DNA from: Chloroflexota bacterium
Lineage (GTDB): Bacteria > Chloroflexota > Dehalococcoidia > UBA2247 > RBG-13-53-26
Reading direction: 5' to 3'
DNA: 7,936 nt
NCBI GenBank assembly: GCA_017885485.1
Contig: JAFNFZ010000266.1
Coordinates: forward strand, 1-7,936
Shown here: positions 1-6,123 of the stretch, piece after piece
Layout: every line of letters begins with the position of its first letter
Position numbering within the stretch: position 1 is the stretch's first letter
Position numbers and translations under genes: made by a program
Notes under the pieces: model-generated
Database searches by the model: none
Seen by the model: the letters and a program-made list of their open reading frames with translations, nothing else
What the model was told of the DNA's origin: nothing

Positions 1-746
1 TCTGGCCTGCAGCGCACCATTCGATTGTCTTTGACTCCCACGGAGATACCGCACCCACAACCACAGAAAGGACAGATAGTTGTCACTGTTTTGGTAGTAG
101 TCCCTCTATAGGGACTGTCCTTTTCCATCAGTGCGCCAGTGGGACAGAAAGCCGCGCAGGTGCCACAGAAGGTACAATCGGACTTTTCCAGAGGCATGTC
201 ATTCAACGTCGCTGGTCTGGAGGTGAATCCGCGTTCGACGTAGTCAATGACGCCCTCAACAACAAGTTCGTGATCGGCCCTGATGCACTTGGCGCAGAGG
301 ATGCATTTGCTCAGATCTCTTTCAAGAAACGGGTTGACTTCTTTGATGAGAGATGGCTGAGGGATTCTCTGAAATTCTATCAGGCCAATGCCGCTTTCCG
401 AGGCAATGCGACGCAGATCACACCGGTTGCCCTTGTCGCACACCAGACAAGAATCAGGATGACTGGCCAGCATGAGCTTGATTATGGCTTTGCGGCGGTC
501 CAACACCCGGGCAGATTCCGTGTTGACTACCATTCCTGAGGCTATCGGAGTAACACAAGAGGCCAGGAGAGCGCCGGAGCGTTCTTCTTCCACCAGACAG
601 ATGCGGCATGCGCCGTAAGGAGCCAGATGAGGGTCATTGCAGAGTGCGGGTATACTCACTCCAGACTCGGAGGCCAGTTCGAGAACGGTCATTCCTGGAT
701 GACCGCTGACTTCCCGTCCATTAAGCGTAATGGTGATTGTCTCCAA
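1..746 (-). CDS. fdhA: Formate dehydrogenase alpha subunit, NuoG-like N-terminal part (partial, cut by left edge)
   Basis: This is the electron-transfer front end of a molybdopterin formate dehydrogenase, which oxidises formate to CO2 and passes electrons through a chain of Fe-S clusters. The visible 248 residues hold, in order: a [2Fe-2S] domain (C36, C47, C50, C64); a NuoG-type His-Cys cluster motif (H96, C100, C103, C109); a two-motif ferredoxin domain (C148/C151/C154 and C191/C194/C197/C201); and the start of the molybdopterin oxidoreductase 4Fe-4S domain (C225, C228, C232). The catalytic molybdenum domain lies beyond the edge. I chose a TTG start at 746 because an AGGAG Shine-Dalgarno sits 6 nt upstream and the [2Fe-2S] fold begins at once. 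The first ferredoxin motif has Asp158 where the fourth Cys is expected. The gene lies 131 bp downstream of the double-receiver regulator on the same strand. No signal peptide is seen, so it is probably cytoplasmic. A NuoG or hydrogenase diaphorase subunit is less likely, because the C-x2-C-x3-C molybdopterin-enzyme motif follows directly. The symbol is a family-level assignment. Confidence 0.88.
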   Translation of the reverse strand, partial: METITITLNGREVSGHPGMTVLELASESGVSIPALCNDPHLAPYGACRICLVEEERSGALLASCVTPIASGMVVNTESARVLDRRKAIIKLMLASHPDSCLVCDKGNRCDLRRIASESGIGLIEFQRIPQPSLIKEVNPFLERDLSKCILCAKCIRADHELVVEGVIDYVERGFTSRPATLNDMPLEKSDCTFCGTCAAFCPTGALMEKDSPYRGTTTKTVTTICPFCGCGCGISVGVKDNRMVRCRP

Positions 747-752
747 TAGTCG

Positions 753-757
753 CTCCT
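753..757 (-). promoter_or_regulatory. Shine-Dalgarno that fixes the TTG start of the formate dehydrogenase
   Basis: On the minus strand AGGAG, within the purine run GAGAGGAG, lies 6 nt before the TTG at 746. No ATG or GTG in this frame nearby has comparable support, so this site decides the unusual start codon. Confidence 0.7.
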
Positions 758-772
758 CTCCGGGACTCAAGT

Positions 773-804
773 GCCAACAGTGCTCCCCCCCCTTTTTTGT
801 TGGC
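773..804. repeat. 7-bp inverted repeat enclosing a C8T6 homopolymer tract, upstream of formate dehydrogenase
   Basis: GCCAACA (773-779) and TGTTGGC (798-804) are perfect inverted arms. The spacer holds eight C followed by six T (785-798), the last T being shared with the right arm. On the minus strand this lies 27-58 nt before the TTG start, so it falls in the leader or promoter region of the formate dehydrogenase gene. It could be an operator or an mRNA hairpin. The homopolymer may also be prone to slippage, but it is outside the coding region. Its function is unproven. Confidence 0.45.
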
Positions 805-819
805 GGAATGCACGGCTAA

Positions 820-856
820 GACTGCCGGCAATAAGCCCGCGCGCTAACCGGCAGTC
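820..856 (-). terminator. GC-rich hairpin between the double-receiver gene and formate dehydrogenase
   Basis: GACTGCCGG (820-828) and CCGGCAGTC (848-856) form a perfect 9-bp stem with a 19-nt loop, which can add three inner AGC/GCT pairs. It begins 21 nt past the stop codon of the regulator on the minus strand, a typical place for a transcript end. No T-run follows it, so it is not a textbook intrinsic terminator. It may stabilise a 3' end, attenuate read-through into the formate dehydrogenase gene, or bind a protein. Confidence 0.4.
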
Positions 857-877
857 AAGTCGGCCTGGAGCCGCTCT

Positions 878-1663
878 CTATGCGGCCGCGTGATGGACAA
901 AGCGCTGACCCTGGCTCACAGATCGGATTCCATCAAGCAGCTCAGCGCCCGCGCTTCTCTTAGGCACGAAGCCGATGGCTCCCGCCTGGCTGCTGGCCAG
1001 CACGTTTTCCTCGTCGTCATATTGACTCAACATGAGAACCTTGGCTTGATCCGACTTTGAGCGTATGCGTTTGGTGGCCTCCAGGCCATTCATCACCGGC
1101 ATTACTATGTCCATCACCACCACATCCGGAGAAAGCTCGAGGGTCTTTTCCAGTGCCTCTTGTCCATTCACCGCTTCTCCGACCACGTGCATGTCTTTCT
1201 GCAGAGCCAACAGCGCTCTGATGCCTTCCCGGATTATGGCATGGTCATCCACGACCAGCACCTTTATCCTTCTCGTTGACCTGTCCAGCATCTTCTCCAC
1301 CCGCGGTAATATCGCCGTTATCTCCAGAGGCTTGACCAGGTAGTCATCAGCGTCGAGGCGCAGTCCTTCGTCCTTGTTCCATCCCTTGAGTAGCTGCTTC
1401 TCGGGTGGTGCATCAATCACCATGATGGGCAGGTCGCCGAATTGCGAGGTCTGCTTCAGCCATTGATGCAGTCGGAATGCTTCTCCCCGTGGCGTCAATG
1501 TACCGAGGATGACCATATCAGGTCTTTCCGCCCAAGCCATTTCCTGTGCCTGCGCCCCGGTACTGGCTACAATCACTTCGCGCTTCGCCTGCAAAGCCGA
1601 GCATAAGTCATCTGTGAAAGTGCATTCATCGTCAACAATCAGGACTTTCTCTCTGGTGTTCAT
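878..1663 (-). CDS. Double-receiver response regulator without an output domain
   Basis: This 261-residue protein consists of two CheY-like receiver domains joined by a short basic linker. Receiver 1 (about residues 5-127) keeps the acidic pair D11/D12 and the lysine K111. It has Gly54 where the phosphorylated Asp should be, and lacks the usual Ser/Thr after strand 4, so it is probably not phosphorylated. Receiver 2 (about 132-255) is a complete NarL-type receiver with D139/D140, phospho-acceptor D185, S213 and K235. The protein stops six residues after receiver 2 in HHAAA, exactly where NarL-family proteins begin the linker to their LuxR helix-turn-helix. The ATG at 1663 has an AGGAGG Shine-Dalgarno 6 nt upstream. 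A weak promoter candidate lies at 1717-1746 (TTGTCC, 18 bp, CATAGA). It lies 281 bp downstream of the NarL-type regulator gene, with a likely terminator between. It could be a phosphate sink, adaptor or protein-interaction regulator for the neighbouring kinase; which one is inference. Confidence 0.85.
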   Translation of the reverse strand: MNTREKVLIVDDECTFTDDLCSALQAKREVIVASTGAQAQEMAWAERPDMVILGTLTPRGEAFRLHQWLKQTSQFGDLPIMVIDAPPEKQLLKGWNKDEGLRLDADDYLVKPLEITAILPRVEKMLDRSTRRIKVLVVDDHAIIREGIRALLALQKDMHVVGEAVNGQEALEKTLELSPDVVVMDIVMPVMNGLEATKRIRSKSDQAKVLMLSQYDDEENVLASSQAGAIGFVPKRSAGAELLDGIRSVSQGQRFVHHAAA

Positions 1664-1809
1664 CTCTACCCTCCTTCTGCGATCGCCCCTACCACTGGGA
1701 TCGGCTTGTCGTAATGTCTATGCGAGCTGATCTAACGATAGGACAATTTGGCAGTATGGGGAAGAGGGTTTCAAACCGGGCCAAGATGGCCAGAACCCTT
1801 GGATATGTG

Positions 1810-1843
1810 GAGAAAAACCCTGGTTTTGCCCCGGGGCAAAACC
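1810..1843 (-). terminator. Likely intrinsic terminator of the kinase-regulator operon
   Basis: A perfect 22-bp palindrome at 1822-1843 (arms GGTTTTGCCCC and GGGGCAAAACC) can fold into a GC-rich hairpin on the minus-strand transcript. It is followed 4 nt later by five T (1813-1817). It lies about 100 bp downstream of the stop codon of the NarL-type regulator and before the next gene. This geometry fits Rho-independent termination. Because the palindrome is perfect, it could also be a dimeric protein-binding site. Confidence 0.55.
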
Positions 1844-1944
1844 CCTGGCACCTTCATCTCTGATGCTACGGAATGGGGATGTGCAGGAACCGTTCCAAGT
1901 GCGAGGGGGTGGAATGTTCAGCGAGACCGGGCTGGTTAATGGAG

Positions 1945-2598
1945 TCAGACGGTGATGATGCCCTTGCGCAGGGCGTACTTCACCAGGTCAACACGATTGT
2001 GTATGTCAAGCTTGTCCATAAGGCTGGTCTTGTAGCCCTCGACGGTTTTGGGGCTGATGACAAGGATATCGGCAATCGCCTGGGTTGTGTGCCCCTCCGC
2101 CAGAAGCTTGAGCACTTCCCTTTCTCTGCCTGTCAGCTGATCATAGGGGTCACGCCTGTCTTGAAATGCTCCACCCTGCTGGACGTTTTCAACCAGCAAC
2201 TTGGCAACTGAGGGTGATAGAAAGGAGTCCCCTCGATAAACGGAGCGGATGCCCACGGCAAGCTCGGAAGAGGCTGCAGTCTTGCTGATGAAACCGTGAG
2301 CCCCTGCCTCGATAACCGGCAAGACATACTCTTTGTCGGAGTATTGGGTGAGGGCCAAGACCTTTGTTCTGGGAAATTCCTTCCTTATCCGTCGCGTTGC
2401 TTCCATGCCCCCCAACAAGGGCATGGCTATATCCATGATTACCACATCTGGTGCTAGTTCCTTGACCCTATCCAGAGCCTCTCGACCGTTGGCTGCCTCA
2501 CCTACTACTTCCATGTCGGCTGCCAGGGCCAGAAGGGCACAAATACCATCCCGCACGATGGTATGGTCATCCACCACCAATACTCTTATCTTCTGCAT
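1945..2598 (-). CDS. NarL/FixJ-family response regulator (receiver plus LuxR-type HTH)
   Basis: This 217-residue DNA-binding response regulator has the family's usual length. Its N-terminal receiver (about residues 3-122) has D10/D11, phospho-acceptor D56, T84 and K106. Its C-terminal LuxR/GerE helix-turn-helix (about 153-212) begins LTGREREVLKLLAEG and contains the recognition-helix signature SPKTVEGYKTSLMDKL. The ATG at 2598 has GGAG 8 nt upstream. The reading frame begins inside the end of the kinase gene, with a 32-bp overlap, so the two are co-transcribed and probably translationally coupled. It is therefore the likely phosphorylation partner of that kinase. Its receiver is close to receiver 2 of the downstream double-receiver protein, suggesting duplication. 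Target genes are unknown; the formate dehydrogenase nearby is a plausible candidate. The family call is firm and the target is inference. Confidence 0.95.
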   Translation of the reverse strand: MQKIRVLVVDDHTIVRDGICALLALAADMEVVGEAANGREALDRVKELAPDVVIMDIAMPLLGGMEATRRIRKEFPRTKVLALTQYSDKEYVLPVIEAGAHGFISKTAASSELAVGIRSVYRGDSFLSPSVAKLLVENVQQGGAFQDRRDPYDQLTGREREVLKLLAEGHTTQAIADILVISPKTVEGYKTSLMDKLDIHNRVDLVKYALRKGIITV

Positions 2599-3970
2599 CA
2601 GCCATACTCCGAATTACGGGGACTCTGGCCGTCACTATTGTACCTTCTCCGGGCTGAGACTTCACCAAGCACGCACCACCGAGCAAGGAGATTCTTTCCT
2701 TCATGCTGAACAACCCGCGGCCTCTGCCGCTTTCCTCTATTCCAGTGATTTCGGAAACGTCAAATCCCTTGCCATCGTCGGTGATACGCAATGCCAGATC
2801 ATTGGCTTTGCATTCCATGAAAATGGTGACATTTTTCGCCTGGGAGTGTTTGGCTATGTTGCCTATCGCTCCCTGCGCAAATCGGAAGAGCCCTGCTTCC
2901 ACCTCTGGAGGCAGGGAATTGAAGTTCCCTCTGGATTCCAGGGATGCGTGGATCCCCAGGGGGCTGAGAGTGGTCTCCGCGTATTGCCTGATGGCGGGTA
3001 CCAGGCCGAGCGTATCGAGGAGAGTGGGCCGCAGCTCCCTTATTATCCGGCTCACCTCGGTACCTACCTGGACGGCCAGGGCGTGCGCTTTCTTCAGTCT
3101 GGACTTGAATTCCTCGTCCCTAGTATTGGACATTTCGGTCATGTCAACCAACGCCTGCAAGTTGAGGGCGAGGCCGGAGAGTGTTTGACTGGTTTCATCA
3201 TGTAGCTCTCTGGACAGTCTTCTTCGTGCTTCCTCCTGAGCCATGAGGACTTGGCGTGCCAATTGACGATACCGCTCCCTGCCTTTTGCCAGTCGTTCGT
3301 ACAGCCTTGCCTGCTCAATGGCTACACCTACCTGATCGCCAATTGAGTGCAGGAGGTGCAGGTCGTCCTTGCTGAAGTGATGAGGCAAGTGACTGGCCAC
3401 ATTGATCACGCCCCAAACAGCCTCTTTTGACCTCAGGGGAACGCTGATGAATGCCCTGAGATTCTCTGCCTGGACCAGATCGGGATAGGCGGACGAAGGC
3501 TCTGTGGAGACGTCTTCCAGCAGGATGGACTTGCTGCTTTGAGCCACTCTGCCTGCGATTCCCTCTCCCAGCTTGAGGCGCACTTCATCAACATATTTGG
3601 GTGACAGCCCCCGATAGACACGGTAGGAGAGAGTCTTGGTTTCTTCGTCCAGGAGCAGGATGCCTCCAATGCTCCCATTCATGATGGTGAGCACATTGTC
3701 TAGGGCAACTTCAAGGATGGCATCCAGGTCCCACAGGCCGCTCACTGCTGCCGAAACACGACTCAGGGCCAGAAGGTCATGATAGCGCTTGTTATCCTGG
3801 CATTCTGGTTCCTGGGCATCGCTTCGAGAACTGGCCTGACTGGCAGATTCGATGGCTCCTCCACGTCGCGACTGTGGTCTTCTCTTGTAGATCGCTATGC
3901 TTACCAGGCTATTCGCCGATGGGCAGTGCCTTGCTCCGGTGAGAGCCCCCACCCCTATCACGGGGCGCAT
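2567..3970 (-). CDS. Soluble GAF-domain sensor histidine kinase (HisKA_3, NarX/DegS type)
   Basis: This 467-residue kinase has no transmembrane segment and should act in the cytoplasm. After about 60 residues of unassigned N-terminus comes a GAF sensor domain (about 75-225). A helical region (about 226-249) leads to the HisKA_3 dimerisation domain, with the phospho-accepting H257 in the motif RELHDE. The C-terminal HATPase_c domain has the N-box Asn371 in a NIAKHS motif, the DDGKGFD box at 398-404 and the glycine-rich GRGRG lid at 415-419. The N-box Glu usual in QEALxN is Gly367 here. The ATG at 3970 is the only ATG before the GAF domain; it has a weak GGGACGAG ribosome site and sits only about 8 nt from the predicted transcription start, so the exact start is uncertain. 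The stop overlaps the NarL-type regulator gene by 32 bp. The GAF ligand cannot be told from sequence. Confidence 0.93.
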   Translation of the reverse strand: MRPVIGVGALTGARHCPSANSLVSIAIYKRRPQSRRGGAIESASQASSRSDAQEPECQDNKRYHDLLALSRVSAAVSGLWDLDAILEVALDNVLTIMNGSIGGILLLDEETKTLSYRVYRGLSPKYVDEVRLKLGEGIAGRVAQSSKSILLEDVSTEPSSAYPDLVQAENLRAFISVPLRSKEAVWGVINVASHLPHHFSKDDLHLLHSIGDQVGVAIEQARLYERLAKGRERYRQLARQVLMAQEEARRRLSRELHDETSQTLSGLALNLQALVDMTEMSNTRDEEFKSRLKKAHALAVQVGTEVSRIIRELRPTLLDTLGLVPAIRQYAETTLSPLGIHASLESRGNFNSLPPEVEAGLFRFAQGAIGNIAKHSQAKNVTIFMECKANDLALRITDDGKGFDVSEITGIEESGRGRGLFSMKERISLLGGACLVKSQPGEGTIVTARVPVIRSMADAEDKSIGGG

Positions 3971-3984
3971 TCTCGTCCCAGAAG

Positions 3985-4012
3985 CCTATATGAAGCCCGT
4001 GGTATCCGTCAA
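3985..4012 (-). promoter_or_regulatory. Candidate sigma-70-type promoter of the kinase-regulator operon
   Basis: On the minus strand TTGACG (4007-4012) and TATAGG (3985-3990) are separated by 16 bp. They lie in the 83-bp gap between hpf and the kinase gene. The predicted start of transcription, near 3978, leaves a very short leader before the ATG at 3970. It would allow the kinase and regulator to be expressed independently of hpf. Confidence 0.45.
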
Positions 4013-4053
4013 CTCGCTGGGGCATTGCCGCTTGCCTCCAGAATGGGTGGGAT

Positions 4054-4620
4054 TCAGACTATCCCGGGTTCGATCAGGCCGTAGTAGCCGTCCTTCCGCC
4101 GGTATAAGACATTGACCTGATTGGTGCGAGCATTCAGGTAAATGAAGAAGTCGTGCCCGAGGAGTTCCATTTGCTCTGTTGCTTCGGCTGGCGTCATCAG
4201 TTTGATGCTGAAGCTCTTGCTGCGAACCACGTTGTCAGGGAGCCTTTCCTCCTCGATCTCGATAGGGAGTGATTCGACTGAAGAAGGCAGCTCCCTCTTG
4301 TGCCTGTCTGACCTCCTGTGTTGGAGGTAGAATCGATCCTTGAATCGTCGTGCTTGTCTGAGGATGACATCAACAGCGGCATCGATGGCGGCGTAGAGAT
4401 CTGCCTCTCTTTCTTCGGCTCTGATGAGAACACCATTGCTGTTGACAGTCACCTGGACTACATACCTGTTGCTGGGCTCCTTCGCCTTCTCTCTGGAGAT
4501 CTCCACTTTGGCTTCCATGACAGAGGGTAGGATGCGGTCAATCTTCCCCAGTTTTGTCGATATGTAGGCTTCCACCTCACTGGCAACCTCTATCTTCTTG
4601 CCTCTAACCACGATGTTCAT
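4054..4620 (-). CDS. hpf: Ribosome hibernation promoting factor, long form
   Basis: Long-form HPF binds the decoding region of the 30S subunit in stationary or starved cells and dimerises 70S ribosomes into inactive 100S particles. The 188 residues show the full long-form plan. The N-terminal S30AE/YfiA domain (about 1-100) starts MNIVVRGKKIEV and includes the AAIDAAVDVILRQ helix and basic RRFKDR segment. A charged linker spans about 101-130. The C-terminal dimerisation domain (about 131-186) has SFSIKLMTPAEATEQMELLG followed by HDFFIYLN and a YRRKDGYYGLIEP ending. The ATG at 4620 has AAGGAG 8 nt upstream. A near-consensus promoter lies 50-80 bp upstream and the neighbours appear to have their own signals, so it is probably a single-gene unit. 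No terminator is obvious after the stop, so some read-through into the kinase operon is possible. Confidence 0.96.
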   Translation of the reverse strand: MNIVVRGKKIEVASEVEAYISTKLGKIDRILPSVMEAKVEISREKAKEPSNRYVVQVTVNSNGVLIRAEEREADLYAAIDAAVDVILRQARRFKDRFYLQHRRSDRHKRELPSSVESLPIEIEEERLPDNVVRSKSFSIKLMTPAEATEQMELLGHDFFIYLNARTNQVNVLYRRKDGYYGLIEPGIV

Positions 4621-4671
4621 TCTCGGCTCTCCTTAGATTTCGCTCAGAATCTCCCATCAGAGTCCAGACAC

Positions 4672-4711
4672 AATATAGGCTGGGCCGGATAGGGTGTCAA
4701 GGGACTGTCAA
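4672..4711 (-). promoter_or_regulatory. Strong sigma-70-type promoter of hpf, with a second -35-like hexamer
   Basis: On the minus strand a perfect TTGACA (4695-4700), a 17-bp spacer and TATATT (4672-4677) form a near-consensus promoter. Transcription should begin near 4665, leaving a leader of about 45 nt. A second TTGACA lies at 4706-4711, 11 bp upstream of the first, giving a short direct repeat. The second copy has no well-placed -10 box. Confidence 0.75.
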
Positions 4712-4837
4712 TCATGCATTGCCGTGCGTCGGGCCCGGGGAGGAACTATGGCTCTGGACGGGAACAACGCAGGGGCTTTCGGGTGAGTTGTCCAGTTCTG
4801 GTGGGGTCAGTTCGCCGGGAGGAGGGGTCAGGGACTC

Positions 4838-5995
4838 CTACGAGCCACTGCCATCCGTTGAACCCACAGCCGTGAGCTGTTTTCTCGTTCTCGCGGGACG
4901 CTCTGACCTTGGTTTTGACTGACGTCTTGGTTGACGTGGTTCCGCAGGACCGCTGGCAGCTTCGGGGTCTGATCCGGAGGCACGCCGCGTCACGCGTCGC
5001 CGCGGTTTCTTCTGAGTTTCAGTGACGGTATCTTTGCTGACCTCTGGGGGAGTCAGAACGGACAGGATTTCTCTCCAGTGATGATAGAAGACGTCATGCC
5101 CTTCTGCCGGAAGGAACGTAGCACGGCAATTGGGAATGGCGCTGGCCAGGTATCTTCCCATGGCTACCGGTGCCCTGGCGTCTTGTTCCCCGTGCCAGAG
5201 GTGGGTTTCAATGGCGATGTCCTCGAGTCGCAGATCCCAGGGGTGTGCTAACAGTATCGTTTCCCAGGCCACGCCGTCTATGCCGGTGCGGAAAGCCTCG
5301 GCGTAGTCCCGTATCAACCTTGACTCGATGTCCGGTCTGCTCATCAGCTGTCTCTCTGATTGAGATGACAGGCCTGCTTCAAACCTGAAGAAACGTTGTG
5401 GATTCTGTCTAAAGGCAGCACTCATGATCCACCATGAGAGCCTTGCGAACATTTGTGAGTTGCGGGACAGGTTGAACAGGAGACGGTTTCGCCACGCCAT
5501 GCCCTCCATAGCTGCCGGGGCGGAGAGTGGTGCCATGCTGCTGATCAGTGCGGCTCTGGTGAGGCGATGAGGGATCCTGAGGGCACAGGCTATGACATAT
5601 GGCCCTCCCCCGGACATGCCGGCCACCGCAAACCGATCCATATTGAGCGCATCAGCCAGTTGCAGCACGTCGTCCGGCCACTCCATCAGCGTGCGCCTGG
5701 CCTTGAAGTCGGACAGCCCAAAGCCGGGCCGGTCAGGTACGATTATTCGAGCCCCGAGTGAGAGGGCAACAGATTCATCCGGATGATGGAACAACCGCGA
5801 CCCGGGTGTTCCATGGAACAACACGACGGGCTTTCCCTGGGGGTCGCCATATTCGGCGTAGGCGAGCAGTCGGTTATCCTGAAGTCGGATCTGCTTACAG
5901 TCAGCCGGAGGCGAATCAAGTGTTGGCGTTTTCATGGGATTCATTCTAGATATTCGATACAACATTGGTGTCTCAACAGGGGGGCAACAGTTCAC
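4838..5995 (-). CDS. Alpha/beta hydrolase with a basic, disordered C-terminal tail
   Basis: The core (about residues 36-315) is a serine hydrolase of the alpha/beta fold. It has the oxyanion-hole motif HGTPGS (61-66), the nucleophile elbow G-M-S-G-G with Ser128, a likely acid Asp272 in HGEQDARAP, and His300 in PAEGHD. The helical cap lies at about 160-240. Substrate is not evident; esterase, lipase or peptidase-like relatives all share these motifs. After the core comes a tail of about 65 residues, rich in Arg, Lys, Pro, Ser and Ala (KKPRRRVTRR at 329-338, then further Arg/Pro clusters), which most relatives lack. The frame opens at GTG 5995; ATGs at 5965, 5944 and 5935 are alternatives and none has a good ribosome site, so the first 20-odd residues may not be translated. 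No signal peptide is evident. The gene is 128 bp downstream of the methyltransferase. Confidence 0.85.
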   Translation of the reverse strand: MNCCPPVETPMLYRISRMNPMKTPTLDSPPADCKQIRLQDNRLLAYAEYGDPQGKPVVLFHGTPGSRLFHHPDESVALSLGARIIVPDRPGFGLSDFKARRTLMEWPDDVLQLADALNMDRFAVAGMSGGGPYVIACALRIPHRLTRAALISSMAPLSAPAAMEGMAWRNRLLFNLSRNSQMFARLSWWIMSAAFRQNPQRFFRFEAGLSSQSERQLMSRPDIESRLIRDYAEAFRTGIDGVAWETILLAHPWDLRLEDIAIETHLWHGEQDARAPVAMGRYLASAIPNCRATFLPAEGHDVFYHHWREILSVLTPPEVSKDTVTETQKKPRRRVTRRASGSDPEAASGPAEPRQPRRQSKPRSERPARTRKQLTAVGSTDGSGS

Positions 5996-6123
5996 AGGCT
6001 CTTTGCTGACACTGAGCAGAATGTCACGGAAAGATCACAGGCGGATGGGTACAATTGGGGCTGGTTGACGCGTGTGGTGTGCGCTCTCAGCGGGAAGACA
6101 AGCTCTTGCCTGATGTGCTCAGA

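Noticed and set aside
270..539. 89-codon open frame on the plus strand
   Set aside because: It is antisense to the Fe-S domains of the formate dehydrogenase, which explain this sequence fully.
1679..1686. GCGATCGC palindrome before the double-receiver gene
   Set aside because: It is an 8-bp palindrome of a kind common in GC-rich DNA and has no further context.
1767..1777. GGTTT-C-AAACC inverted repeat
   Set aside because: A 5-bp stem with a one-base loop cannot form a stable hairpin, and no partner site is seen.
1748..1939. Possible small plus-strand gene in the 281-bp gap
   Set aside because: The frame crosses the 22-bp palindrome and encodes a Gly/Trp/Arg-rich product with no plausible start signal. 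The gap is better explained by the terminator and the upstream region of the double-receiver gene.
2333..3205. 290-codon open frame on the plus strand
   Set aside because: It lies opposite the kinase and NarL-type regulator genes, whose domains are unmistakable. Its product has no recognisable fold or motif, so it is a shadow frame.
4803..4831. Direct repeat GGGGTCAG (4803-4810 and 4824-4831)
   Set aside because: Eight bases in a G-rich intergenic segment could easily recur by chance, and no promoter is placed relative to it.
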